Of a stretch of DNA of 64,000 nt, positions 9,121 to 17,703 are shown one piece after another. The DNA comes from Gracilimonas sp964505215 (GTDB lineage Bacteria > Bacteroidota > Rhodothermia > Balneolales > Balneolaceae), in contig CAZDGU010000001.1 in the NCBI GenBank assembly GCA_964505215.1, positions 310,001 through 374,000 of the forward strand, in the 5' to 3' direction. The translations under genes were made by a program, and so were the position numbers. Below the pieces are notes generated by a model that saw only the letters and a program-made list of their open reading frames with translations, searched no databases and had not been told where the DNA came from. Each line of letters begins with the position of its first letter. Positions within the stretch are counted from its first letter, which is position 1.

Positions 9121-9291
9121 CAGAAGAAAACTTTTGCGAGGCGTGATTTTGCAGAACCGGGTTTTTATGTAAACCGCCGAAGCAATCTCGGGAAATATGG
9201 CTGCTGACCTCAGCAACGCCCGCCGTGGCGATATGTTCGTTTTTGAACCGGGTGGTTCTTTATAGCGCTCCCAACGAGGTCGTTGGGAGCG
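9121..9291 (-). repeat. Dispersed repeat, copy 1 of 2 (GCTCCCAA hairpin type)
   Basis: Read on the minus strand, this segment aligns over about 170 bases with 47626-47800 on the plus strand. Shared blocks include the GAACCACCCGGTTCAAAA segment, the CGAGATTGCTTCGGCGGTT block and GCCTCGCAAA. One end is a 12-base-pair perfect hairpin (9266-9277 with 9280-9291, loop GG). The apparent peptide is similar in both copies, but neither has a start, normal composition or context of a gene. Confidence 0.75.
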
Positions 9292-9330
9292 AGGGTAATA
9301 CAAGCTATCTGGCGGAAAAACATTTCATTC

Positions 9331-9400
9331 CTCCATCACCAACACCTCTCGCAATTTATTCAACGAGATGTTAAATAAATTGCACTCTCCTCAAGGAGAG
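9331..9400 (+). repeat. Double-hairpin repeat element, copy 1
   Basis: After a CCATCACCAACACCT head come two hairpins: GCAATTTATT (9351-9360) with AATAAATTGC (9374-9383), and CTCTCCT (9385-9391) with AGGAGAG (9394-9400). The same head and order of hairpins occur inverted at 9471-9530, with different stem sequences that still pair. Confidence 0.75.
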
Positions 9401-9470
9401 ACTTACATTTTGGATTGGAAATAAGTTCAGATATATGCTAAATCCATAACTGTTAAAGGCCCACGAAAAG

Positions 9471-9530
9471 TCCTTCCTTGAGGAAGGTGCCATTTGTAGC
9501 TCGCTACAAATGCGGAAGGTGTTGGTGGAT
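9471..9530 (-). repeat. Double-hairpin repeat element, copy 2 (inverted)
   Basis: On the minus strand it reads ATCCACCAACACCTTCC, then CATTTGTAGC/GCTACAAATG (9491-9500, 9503-9512), then CCTTCCT/AGGAAGG (9472-9478, 9481-9487). It lies 70 bases from copy 1 in opposite orientation, so the pair itself forms a larger inverted repeat. Confidence 0.75.
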
Positions 9531-9667
9531 ATGGTTTAGTTAGCAATTCTATACTTCTGTTTACATGATTTGCGAAAGATCGAACGACCGGTTTGTGATG
9601 GACGATTTTTGGTGAATGGTTATTTGTTAATGAAAATTTCCTGATTAATGCCAAAACCATCATGAAT

Positions 9668-9694
9668 ATCACACCCATCACAAAAATCACAGTT
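9668..9694 (-). repeat. 27-base dispersed repeat, copy 1
   Basis: On the minus strand it begins AACTGTGATTTTTGTGAT. It is identical over 27 bases to plus-strand 47227-47253; a degenerate version (AACTATGAT) is found near 43797. All three lie next to AACCTCGG-type inverted repeats. Confidence 0.8.
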
Positions 9695-9926
9695 CAAAGT
9701 GGGAGTAGCAACCTCGGAAGTTGAACCGTTACTTTCATCAACACACCTTAACAACATTCACATTTTGAACCGAAATTAGCAGGGTTTTGTTGATTTTAGA
9801 GACCATAAAAAAACCCGTTACTCCACATCATTACATTCATGCGTGTGGGATAACGGATTTTATATAGTGATCTAATTTTAATCCGGATTTAAAAGTATTT
9901 CGGAATGAGCATTGCTAAATAGTATC

Positions 9927-9959
9927 CACAAAAAAGAGCGAGCCTTTCACAGCCCGCCC
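9927..9959 (-). terminator. Terminator of the porin gene
   Basis: 9936-9944 and 9951-9959 pair over nine positions (G-C and G-U pairs) around a six-base loop. On the minus strand the stem is followed by a T run (9935 downward). It lies 22 bases beyond the porin stop. Confidence 0.75.
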
Positions 9960-9980
9960 TTTTCCTATGAGGTCGGTATA

Positions 9981-11309
9981 TCAGAAGCTTATTACGGCTT
10001 CTAACATTATTCCACTAAACTCTGCCCCGGCATATGGTCCGGAAAAGTCGTTATACTGCTGATTTACATATTCAAGTTTGGTAAGCACGTTGTCGGTTAA
10101 AAACCATCCGCCACCAAAGTTAATGCGGCTTACATCAACATCGGTACCGCCGGCTTGCTCGCCGGAAACGGTATTGTATCGGCCGCCTACGTAAAACTTT
10201 TCCTCGGCTCCAAAACGGTACAACAGCTCTGCACCTAACTGAGTGAAGGTTCTTGAGTCGGTAGTTTGGTAATCGGTTGCAGTTGCATTAGGCAAGAATA
10301 TTGATTTGCCGGAAGCTGTTTCAAACACACCATAAAACTCCAATCCCTGGAACTTCACAAATGGGTTAATCATAATGGCAGTTACCTGGTTGCCAAATCC
10401 GGGATTAATACGACCGGCACGGAAGTTTCCGGGAGTAATAACATTATAGTAACGAGAACCGGCACGGTCTCCGGCGTATAAATACATAGCGGGAGATTCA
10501 GGAGAGTGGTACAAAGAACCGGTTAGACGAATTCTTAAATCTTCATTGATTTGAGAATCATATCCCAATTTAGCCAATACAGATGGTTTTGCAGGAATAT
10601 GAACTTGATTCACAACATCACCATTCACATCGGTAAATTTTGCGTATGATTTTGTAGTACTTTGATTCAGCTTGCCATTAGTCAGTCCAACCATTCCAAA
10701 TAAATCGCCGGAATAAACATATACTTCTCCACCAACTTCTGTGGTGAAAGAATCCATCAAGTAGTTACCAACAAAGGGGTTGGTAATAGTGGCACCATTG
10801 TCGCTGCGACGGAAGTGGTTATCTCCATAATTTGTCTCCATGTGGCCTACTCTTATTCGCAAGTGGTCAGATAATCCTGAAAGGAAACCTTCTTCAATAA
10901 AATCAAAGCTGTCTATCTGAATGTATCCGCCTTTTACATAGGGCTCAGGGTGGTGCTGAGAAGAAAGATAGGTACGAAGGTGCATTCTTAGCCCGGGAGC
11001 CAGAGCCACATCCAGATCTAAATTAGAAGTAGCAAGGTTGAAATTATTTTCTAAGTCATCCAATCCTGCATCATTATCGTGAGTGATGCCTTGGAACTGA
11101 AGGGTATTAGCTCCACCTATTCGTACTTGTAATCCGTTGAACTCTTTATCTGTAGTAAATGGAGATTCAAATACATTTAACGCGGCCTTCGTGGGCGGAG
11201 TGAAGTATTGAATGTCATTCCGTTCCTGAGCTTGCGTTTGCGAAGCTGCAAAAACTCCTATTATTAGTGTGAGAAATAAGGTTGAAAGTAATTTCAGTTG
11301 GTTTTTCAT
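9981..11309 (-). CDS. Outer-membrane beta-barrel (porin-like) protein
   Basis: 442 residues with a signal peptide ending at T-Q-A-Q (about residue 28). The rest shows alternating amphipathic strands rich in Gly, Tyr and Asn and ends in a phenylalanine (V-I-S-F), the usual signal for the outer-membrane assembly machinery. It resembles large porin-like proteins of Bacteroidota, but I cannot assign a substrate. The YceI gene lies 51 bases upstream in the same direction, so the two are probably one operon. It ends at a good terminator. Confidence 0.75.
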   Translation of the reverse strand: MKNQLKLLSTLFLTLIIGVFAASQTQAQERNDIQYFTPPTKAALNVFESPFTTDKEFNGLQVRIGGANTLQFQGITHDNDAGLDDLENNFNLATSNLDLDVALAPGLRMHLRTYLSSQHHPEPYVKGGYIQIDSFDFIEEGFLSGLSDHLRIRVGHMETNYGDNHFRRSDNGATITNPFVGNYLMDSFTTEVGGEVYVYSGDLFGMVGLTNGKLNQSTTKSYAKFTDVNGDVVNQVHIPAKPSVLAKLGYDSQINEDLRIRLTGSLYHSPESPAMYLYAGDRAGSRYYNVITPGNFRAGRINPGFGNQVTAIMINPFVKFQGLEFYGVFETASGKSIFLPNATATDYQTTDSRTFTQLGAELLYRFGAEEKFYVGGRYNTVSGEQAGGTDVDVSRINFGGGWFLTDNVLTKLEYVNQQYNDFSGPYAGAEFSGIMLEAVISF

Positions 11310-11360
11310 GACCTTAGGTTTTTGTGTTGTGATTAGTGATTTATGATTAAGTAGTTAGAA

Positions 11361-11927
11361 CTATTTATTCAGTGTAAATTCAACTTCAAAATGGACCTGC
11401 ACATCATCTCCTGCCTTGATGGTACCAAAGACCGCTGTTGGCGGATCAATACCATAGTCAGACATTGTGATGGGTTTGGTTCCGGTAAAAACAATTGACC
11501 CGTTGCTTTTAAGTTCATAGCCAACGGTTAGCTCAATAGGTTTTGTTTGGCCGGCAATAGTCAAATTACCGGTTGCCATTAATGTGCCATCCTCTATGGA
11601 GGATATATCAGCGAGATTAAACACAATTTTTGGGTGTTTTTTTGCATCTAATGCGCCATGCGTTTTTTTATCCATGCCGCCTTTCCCGCTTTTAATGCTT
11701 GCTGAAACAACATCAAAGGTTAACCCTTCAATGGCTTCCAGCTTTTCTTCTTGTATAATAATGGTCGCAGAACCATCAATGGTTTCTGCTACAGATTCCC
11801 AATCGTGCAGGGTGGAGGTACCCGTTATAGTAACTTTGCTTTCATCAGAATTAACTGAGTAGCTTTGGGCAAATGCGCTAAAGCTCACCGAAACAAATAG
11901 CAGTATAGTTAATACTAATTTTCTCAT
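11361..11927 (-). CDS. YceI-family periplasmic lipid-binding protein
   Basis: 188 residues: a signal peptide (cut after A-F-A-Q) and one YceI domain. Signatures are S-K-V-T-I-T-G-T-S-T-L-H-D-W near the N-terminus, K-K-H-P-K-I-V-F in the middle and G-T-I-K-A-G-D-D near the end. Known YceI proteins are extended lipocalin-like barrels that bind isoprenoid or amide lipids. Ligand unknown here. It is the first gene of the pair with the porin-like gene. A GAGG sequence lies about ten bases before the ATG. Confidence 0.9.
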   Translation of the reverse strand: MRKLVLTILLFVSVSFSAFAQSYSVNSDESKVTITGTSTLHDWESVAETIDGSATIIIQEEKLEAIEGLTFDVVSASIKSGKGGMDKKTHGALDAKKHPKIVFNLADISSIEDGTLMATGNLTIAGQTKPIELTVGYELKSNGSIVFTGTKPITMSDYGIDPPTAVFGTIKAGDDVQVHFEVEFTLNK

Positions 11928-12116
11928 AATATGGACCTCATGTTTTTATTGATACTTTAAAAGCTACTTCCGTAACTCGCTACCAAGAAAAGAAACAGAG
12001 GTGAAGGAATTATGAAGAATTAAGACCTTATTGTCTTATTTAACTTTTTGGAACACAGAGACTTACAGACATCATTTTAGGATGTTTGTGAATATTTAAT
12101 GAAGTTCAGGCATTTA

Positions 12117-13952
12117 TTATTTGATGGGAAGGCCTTCGATTTCCATTATTTTAAGTGCATTAGTAGTTGGGCAAGGACCTTTTTTAAGCGTGTATTCGAA
12201 ACTCATTTTATTGTCTTCGATGGTTTCCGAAAAATGCCAGTTCTGTAATTCCGGAATTTCATCAGCCAGTGAGGCCAGTTCTAAATCGTGTGTAGAAACC
12301 ATGCCCGCACCGTTTTTGCCGGCAACACTTCGCAAAAATGCGGCTCCCCCCTGATAGCGCTCCCGGTTATTTGTCCCTTTATAAATTTCATCCACAAAAA
12401 AGAATAATGGCAGTTCCTGTTCTTCTTCCAAGGCATCCAATAAACTGCGAAGCCTTCTCACTTCTGCATAAAAATGAGATAATCCCTGCTCCAGCGAATC
12501 TTTCACATTAATACTGGTGAATAATCGGAATAATCCGGTTTGTAACTGTTCAGCGTTAACAGGACCTCCGGCAAAACTGAGACACAAATTAATACCCACC
12601 GTTCGCAAAAACGTACTTTTTCCGGCCATATTAGAGCCGGTAATCAGGAATAAATCTTTGTTGTGATCAACGCTGAAGCTGTTGGTTACTTTTACTGAAT
12701 AATGGATGAGCGGATGCCCCAAATCAGTGGCTTTAAGGTAGGCTCCTTCCGGCTCAGTAATTTCAGGAAATGAATAATCAGGATTTAAAGCTGCGAAATT
12801 AGCCAGCGAATTCAGTGCCTCCAGATCATAAAAAACATCCAGCCAGTGCGAGAGTTTTGGCTCCAGTTCGGCTTTCAGCGCTTCCATTTTCATGGAAAAG
12901 TACATATCCCAGGGCAGCACCATATTTACCAGCGGCCATAATACCTGGTTTTTCTGGAGTGATGCCGCACCACCCAGTCGCGCTACTTTTTTCAAATAAA
13001 AAGAAGGAGACTCTGCTGAGTTTTTAATACCATCTAAAAACGCACTTAGCGCCGGAGCATTTCGAAAATCATATTGCTCTATATATAACAGAATGCTTCC
13101 AAAGCGCTTCAACTGCTTGTCAATCTGATAAGCAGCATCAAATAAACCCGAAATTTTGTGGCTATTGAAATTATACACCATTAAATAGCTCACAAAAGTA
13201 AGCAGCACGTATGGACCGGTAATCCCCGCGATAGCAGTAATTAGCAAGATAATGTTGGCCAACGCCAGCGCCGAAAGTATAGCTAACGTATTTTTAAACT
13301 TCACTTTTTTGGGCTGACTCATCCACTTCAGCAGCTGTTCCATCGACCAATCTTTGTCAGAAAGTTCTTTGCGACTTATAAACGCATTTACCTGAATTCG
13401 ATCTCGAAAAGAGCCCAGCTTTTTTAACTCTTTTACCAGCTTTTGGCGTTTTGTTATCTCATCTTTTTGAGGATGCTGATTCAGCAGCCAGTCTTTTAGC
13501 CGTTCCGAGCCGCCTTCATAAACAGCCGTATCTAACAAATGATGCAGCGAGTATTTCCCCACAACATTCAAATCCTCCGCAAAAGGATGCGTCCGGTAAT
13601 CATCTGTCTGCATTTTTTCAGGCAGCTTTTCCCAATCAAGCTCAATACGCGCAACGTGCTCCTGCTTTACAGCCATCAGGTAAGACAGTTTTTCGCGGTG
13701 TTGCGTTATTTTTCGATGTCTTGAAATCAAATAAATAAAGCCGCCTGAAAATGCCAGCAAAGCACTGAAAAAGAAAAAATCACTCCCCGATTTAGAAGTA
13801 GCATATAAAGCAATTACCGATACAACAAAGTACCCCAGGCGAATGTAAGAAAGCTGTTTACTCGATTGGTCGTACTTCTCAAGAAGCGTATTGATTCGGC
13901 TAATTTCTGTATTGAGCCGATTTTTTAATTTTTCCTTTTGGGAATGCTGCAT
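12117..13952 (-). CDS. Membrane-anchored MutS-like ATPase
   Basis: About 611 residues. Two hydrophobic helices near the N-terminus (Y-F-V-V-S-V-I-A-L then F-F-S-A-L-L-A-F) and a second pair near residues 225-265 suggest four membrane passes. The C-terminal third is a MutS domain V ATPase: Walker A G-S-N-M-A-G-K-S-T near residue 436, Walker B ending F-F-V-D-E, and S-T-H-D. The MutS mismatch-recognition domain I is absent, so a role in classical mismatch repair is unlikely. The ATG at 13952 is preferred to the TTG at 13964; neither has a clear ribosome site. Related membrane MutS proteins are known in Bacteroidota, but their function is not established. Confidence 0.82.
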   Translation of the reverse strand: MQHSQKEKLKNRLNTEISRINTLLEKYDQSSKQLSYIRLGYFVVSVIALYATSKSGSDFFFFSALLAFSGGFIYLISRHRKITQHREKLSYLMAVKQEHVARIELDWEKLPEKMQTDDYRTHPFAEDLNVVGKYSLHHLLDTAVYEGGSERLKDWLLNQHPQKDEITKRQKLVKELKKLGSFRDRIQVNAFISRKELSDKDWSMEQLLKWMSQPKKVKFKNTLAILSALALANIILLITAIAGITGPYVLLTFVSYLMVYNFNSHKISGLFDAAYQIDKQLKRFGSILLYIEQYDFRNAPALSAFLDGIKNSAESPSFYLKKVARLGGAASLQKNQVLWPLVNMVLPWDMYFSMKMEALKAELEPKLSHWLDVFYDLEALNSLANFAALNPDYSFPEITEPEGAYLKATDLGHPLIHYSVKVTNSFSVDHNKDLFLITGSNMAGKSTFLRTVGINLCLSFAGGPVNAEQLQTGLFRLFTSINVKDSLEQGLSHFYAEVRRLRSLLDALEEEQELPLFFFVDEIYKGTNNRERYQGGAAFLRSVAGKNGAGMVSTHDLELASLADEIPELQNWHFSETIEDNKMSFEYTLKKGPCPTTNALKIMEIEGLPIK

Positions 13953-14126
13953 GCTGCTGATCAAATTATTTAGTGAAAACCCGTGCTGATGCCGGTTCGG
14001 GCAGCAGCAGGTAATTCTAAAGTTACGGTGATTTCATTCCTATAAAAATAAATTTGCCGCCGAAAGTAATTATTTTCACAAAAGCTAAACAATGGCTAAT
14101 ATCAGCCAACCCAAAAACTGATTACT

Positions 14127-14696
14127 ATGGATTATTTTGCACACGAGACGGCCGTTATTGATGAGGGCGCTAAAATCGGGAAAGGAACTAAAATCTGGCA
14201 CTTTTCACATATAATGACAGGAGCCATTTTAGGCGAAAACTGTAACTTAGGCCAAAATGTAGTGGTTTCTCCAAAGGTGAAACTCGGGCAAAATGTAAAA
14301 GTTCAAAATAATGTTTCTATTTACACCGGTGTTATTTGTGAGGATGATGTATTTCTGGGCCCGTCTATGGTTTTCACCAATATTATAAATCCAAGAAGTG
14401 CTGTAGTTCGGCGAGATGAATATGTGGAAACCTACGTTCGTAAAGGTGCTTCTATCGGGGCCAATGCCACCGTTATTTGTGGAAATGAGTTGGGCGCTTA
14501 CTGCCTGATTGGCGCCGGAGCCGTAATCACCAAGCCGGTGCCTGCTTATGCGCTGGTGGTGGGAAATCCCGCCCGGCAAATTGGCTGGGTGAGTGAGTAC
14601 GGGCACAGGTTAAAATTCAATAAAAACAACGAAGCCACCTGCCCCGAAAGCAATCAGGTTTATAAGCTGGAAAACGAACAAGTCACAAAATTATAA
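14127..14696 (+). CDS. Left-handed beta-helix N-acetyltransferase (WbpD/WlbB-like)
   Basis: 189 residues of hexapeptide repeats (I-G-K-G-T-K-I-W, L-G-Q-N-V-V-V and so on), typical of the trimeric LpxA-like acyltransferases. The segment G-P-S-M-V-F-T-N-I-I-N-P-R-S matches UDP-2-acetamido-3-amino-2,3-dideoxyglucuronate N-acetyltransferases of O-antigen pathways. It probably modifies a nucleotide sugar for a surface polysaccharide. No other polysaccharide gene is near, so it stands apart from its pathway. Confidence 0.82.
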   Translation: MDYFAHETAVIDEGAKIGKGTKIWHFSHIMTGAILGENCNLGQNVVVSPKVKLGQNVKVQNNVSIYTGVICEDDVFLGPSMVFTNIINPRSAVVRRDEYVETYVRKGASIGANATVICGNELGAYCLIGAGAVITKPVPAYALVVGNPARQIGWVSEYGHRLKFNKNNEATCPESNQVYKLENEQVTKL

Positions 14697-14709
14697 AAAG
14701 TAGCTTTAT

Positions 14710-14982
14710 TTACTTACTGAGCTCCACAATGGTAGCGCCCCATCCGCTTCTGTCGGATGCCAAACTGTACGATTTCACATGCGTATTTCTATCTAACAAG
14801 CAGTGGACACTGCGCCGCAAAACACCCTTCCCTTTTCCATGAATAATACGGAGCGAGTAAATTTCTTTCTCTAAACAAGCTTCAATATAATCCGGAATGA
14901 GATCACCCAGCTCATTGGGTTTAAACAGGTGCAAATCCAGCACACCGTTAATGGGAATTTCAATAGGTTCAGGCTCTTCCAT
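14710..14982 (-). CDS. Small Smr-domain protein
   Basis: About 90 residues, nearly all one Smr domain: D-L-H-L-F near the start, I-H-G-K-G-K-G-V-L-R in the middle and G-W-G-A-T at the end. Smr domains bind or nick nucleic acids; free-standing ones have been linked to endonuclease activity on RNA or DNA. The ATG at 14982 overlaps the stop of the upstream Dabb gene (TGATG); a GTG one codon earlier is possible. The two genes are translationally coupled. Confidence 0.85.
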   Translation of the reverse strand: MEEPEPIEIPINGVLDLHLFKPNELGDLIPDYIEACLEKEIYSLRIIHGKGKGVLRRSVHCLLDRNTHVKSYSLASDRSGWGATIVELSK

Positions 14983-15290
14983 CACGCTTGGTAATCCACC
15001 ACTCTCCGTTCGGTTACTACTTTTTTAATAAAACTAACTACTTTTAGATGATCAGAATGGGCGGCATAAATTTCTAAATCTTTTTTTGAATTACACTCAA
15101 CAGTAAGCACTACATCACAAATGGAGTCGTTGTTTCCTTCAAGTATGTTAATACCTACTTCAGCTTGTTGCAGCTCTTCTATTTTCTCTGGTAACCCTTC
15201 GAGCAGGTCTTTCATTACTTGCGCATTCTCTGCTTTAGTTTTACCCTGTGCCACTTCCTTCAGCTTCCACATTACAATATGCTTTATCAT
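14982..15290 (-). CDS. Dabb-family (stress-responsive alpha/beta barrel) protein
   Basis: 102 residues from the ATG at 15290, which gives the typical Dabb start M-I-K-H-I-V-M-W-K-L. A frame open to 15332 adds 14 residues that do not fit the family. L-E-G-L-P is in the middle and D-V-V-L-T-V-E lies in the second half. These proteins form dimeric ferredoxin-like barrels; functions range from polyketide cyclase to unknown. Its stop overlaps the Smr start. Confidence 0.85.
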   Translation of the reverse strand: MIKHIVMWKLKEVAQGKTKAENAQVMKDLLEGLPEKIEELQQAEVGINILEGNNDSICDVVLTVECNSKKDLEIYAAHSDHLKVVSFIKKVVTERRVVDYQA

Positions 15291-15556
15291 AGTCGGTTTT
15301 AGATTTTTTATTGAATTGAATGTAAACGACAAGTTATCACTCTCAGCCTGCCAATAAAACTCTAATATTCAGCTTTCAGTCAAAATTCCATTCAACCCAA
15401 ACTTTGATAAAAACTATGCCTTTAATCAATAATTCAATACTTGAATACCTTTGCGAAGCTATTAATTAATATCAGGAACCCTTATCTTTCGGGTTATGTT
15501 AGAAAGCTTCAGGTGCATCCTGAACAGGTAGAATTATAATTCAGAATATTAGAAAA

Positions 15557-16234
15557 TTGGATTTAGAAAATATTACAGCCGAAGAAATAGGCGAAAATCA
15601 CATTGGTACATCTGCCGAGACTCCCCTCCGAAAAGACGCTTTTGAGAAAACCGATGATGAAAAAATTGAAATTATTCAGGAGCACTTTGCTGAAATTATG
15701 CAAACGCTTGGTTTAGACCTCACGGACGACAGCCTGAAAGGAACTCCTTACCGCGTTGCTAAAATGTACGTAAAGGAAATTTTTGAAGGTTTAAACCCTA
15801 AAAATAAACCGGTTGCTCGTCAATTTAACAACAATTACGAGTATGGTGGCATGCTAACCGTAAAAGATATTCAGGTTACTTCTTTTTGTGAGCATCACTT
15901 TTTGCCTTTTCTGGGTAAAGCACATGTGGCTTACATTCCATCCGGGAAAAAAGTAATTGGTTTGTCTAAAATTAATCGCATTGTAGATTATTACTCGCGC
16001 CGTCCACAAGTACAGGAGCGGCTCACTCTTCAAATTGCAGATGAACTTCAAACCGCATTAGAAACAGATGATGTAGCTGTTTTTATAGACAGCAAGCACC
16101 TGTGCGTATCAACCCGAGGTATTAAAGATACCACCAGCTCTACCATTACAGCCGAATACCGGGGAGCTTTCAAAAATGAAGATACCAAGCAAAAGTTTAT
16201 CGACTACATAAGAACCAATACTGAGATTCAATAA
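15557..16234 (+). CDS. folE: GTP cyclohydrolase I FolE
   Basis: Makes 7,8-dihydroneopterin triphosphate from GTP, the entry to folate and, through QueD, to queuosine. 225 residues. Zinc ligands C111, H114 and C183 are visible (F-C-E-H-H-F-L-P-F and H-L-C-V-S-T-R-G), together with G-L-S-K-I-N-R and R-P-Q-V-Q-E-R-L-T. The start is the TTG at 15557, because there is no ATG before about residue 48. The next gene, cysS, begins five bases after its stop. Confidence 0.95.
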   Translation: MDLENITAEEIGENHIGTSAETPLRKDAFEKTDDEKIEIIQEHFAEIMQTLGLDLTDDSLKGTPYRVAKMYVKEIFEGLNPKNKPVARQFNNNYEYGGMLTVKDIQVTSFCEHHFLPFLGKAHVAYIPSGKKVIGLSKINRIVDYYSRRPQVQERLTLQIADELQTALETDDVAVFIDSKHLCVSTRGIKDTTSSTITAEYRGAFKNEDTKQKFIDYIRTNTEIQ

Positions 16235-16239
16235 TTACA

Positions 16240-17703
16240 GTGGCCGAAAAAAAGACAGCATCTCTTCACGTTTATAATACGCTATCAAGAAAAAAAGAAC
16301 GGTTTGAGCCCATCAATCCTCCCCATGTGGGAATGTATGTGTGCGGCCCTACTGTATATGGCGATGCTCATTTAGGACATGCAAAAAGCTATGTTTCTTT
16401 TGATGTTATACTGCGCTATTTGCGGTATTCCGGATATAAAGTGCGGTATGTTCAAAACCTTACCGATGTTGGCCATTTAGTAGGTGATGGCGAGGAAGGG
16501 GAAGATAAGCTCAGCAAACAGGCGCGTCTCGAAAAGGTGCAGCCTATGGAAATTGCCGAGAAATATACCTACACCTATTTCCGTGATATGGATGCGCTGA
16601 ATGTACTGCGCCCGGATATCTCGCCGCGTGCTACCGGCCATATTCCCGAGCAAATTGCCATGATTAAGAAACTCATTGAAAATGGAAATGCCTATAATGT
16701 AGATGGCAATGTTTACTTTGATGTTTCTTCAAATCCTGATTACGGAAAACTGAGCGGGCGCAAAACAGAAGACGCCGAGGCCGGAACGCGTGTGCAAACA
16801 GCTTCCGATAAAAGAAATCCGGAAGATTTTGCCCTGTGGAAAAAAGCAGACGACAGCCACATAATGAAGTGGGATTCGCCCTGGGGCGTAGGATACCCGG
16901 GCTGGCATATCGAGTGCTCGGCTATGAGTACCAAGTATTTAGGTAAAACTTTTGACATACACGGTGGCGGACTCGAGAACCAATTTCCGCACCATGAGTG
17001 TGAAATTGCACAGTCGGAATGTGCCCATAACAAAGAGTTTGTAAAATACTGGCTGCACAACAATATGGTTACCCTGGAAGGACAAAAAATGGGGAAGTCG
17101 CTGGGTAATGCTATTAATTTGCATGAATTTTTTACCGGCGACCACAAACTGCTTACGCGTGCCTGGCCGCCCGAAGTTATTCGTTTTTTCTTGCTTCAGT
17201 CGCATTACCGAAGCACCACCGATTTTTCCGAAAGCGCCTTGAGTGGAGCTGAAAGTGGCCTCAAAAACTTACACTCCATGATTTTAACTATTGAGAATGC
17301 AGAAGCCGGTTCCAGAGAAGCATTTGACTTAGACGGCTTAAAGCATTCGGTTGAAACCGCTATGAATGATGATTTCAACTCGGCTCAAGCTATTGCCACG
17401 CTCTTTGAGGATCTGAGAGAAATAAGGAAACGAATTAATGATAAGAATATGCCATCCAATTTGGATGATATCAAAGAATTTCTCCATAGCTTTGTAGATG
17501 GCGTATTAGGCATTTGGCCTCAGCTAGAAGCCGGTGGGAATGAAGAACTTACAGCCAATTTAATAAAGCTTCTGATTCAAATTCGAAAGCAAGCGCGCGC
17601 TGATAAAAACTTTGAACTTTCGGATACCATTCGGGATGATCTCAAAGAAATGGGCGTTCAGCTTATGGATGGCAAAGATGGCACTACTTTTAAGATTGAG
17701 TAA
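16240..17703 (+). CDS. cysS: Cysteinyl-tRNA synthetase
   Basis: Charges tRNA-Cys. 487 residues, class I synthetase. The HIGH motif is H-L-G-H at about 44-47, preceded by the zinc-binding C35 in Y-V-C-G-P-T-V-Y-G; the KMSKS motif is K-M-G-K-S near residue 283. Further zinc-region residues appear in G-W-H-I-E-C-S-A-M and H-H-E-C-E-I-A-Q. The start is GTG at 16240. Its stop overlaps the yidD ATG (TAATG). Confidence 0.96.
   Translation: MAEKKTASLHVYNTLSRKKERFEPINPPHVGMYVCGPTVYGDAHLGHAKSYVSFDVILRYLRYSGYKVRYVQNLTDVGHLVGDGEEGEDKLSKQARLEKVQPMEIAEKYTYTYFRDMDALNVLRPDISPRATGHIPEQIAMIKKLIENGNAYNVDGNVYFDVSSNPDYGKLSGRKTEDAEAGTRVQTASDKRNPEDFALWKKADDSHIMKWDSPWGVGYPGWHIECSAMSTKYLGKTFDIHGGGLENQFPHHECEIAQSECAHNKEFVKYWLHNNMVTLEGQKMGKSLGNAINLHEFFTGDHKLLTRAWPPEVIRFFLLQSHYRSTTDFSESALSGAESGLKNLHSMILTIENAEAGSREAFDLDGLKHSVETAMNDDFNSAQAIATLFEDLREIRKRINDKNMPSNLDDIKEFLHSFVDGVLGIWPQLEAGGNEELTANLIKLLIQIRKQARADKNFELSDTIRDDLKEMGVQLMDGKDGTTFKIE

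Larger units (their letters stand above)
8769..9980. other. Repeat-rich gene-free region
   Basis: About 1.2 kb without a credible gene. Short frames in it are repeat sequence. It contains, in order, a 170-base dispersed repeat (9121-9291), two inverted copies of a double-hairpin element (9331-9400 and 9471-9530), a 27-base repeat (9668-9694), a quasi-palindrome (9709-9723) and the porin terminator (9927-9959). It acts as a landing zone for several repeat families. Confidence 0.75.

Noticed and set aside
9061..9303. An 80-codon frame on the minus strand
   Set aside because: It lies inside a dispersed repeat that recurs at 47626-47800 and has no gene-like start, composition or context.
9427..9690. 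An 87-codon minus-strand frame with a hydrophobic start
   Set aside because: It is made of the double-hairpin repeat and the 27-base repeat; the peptide has no conserved features.
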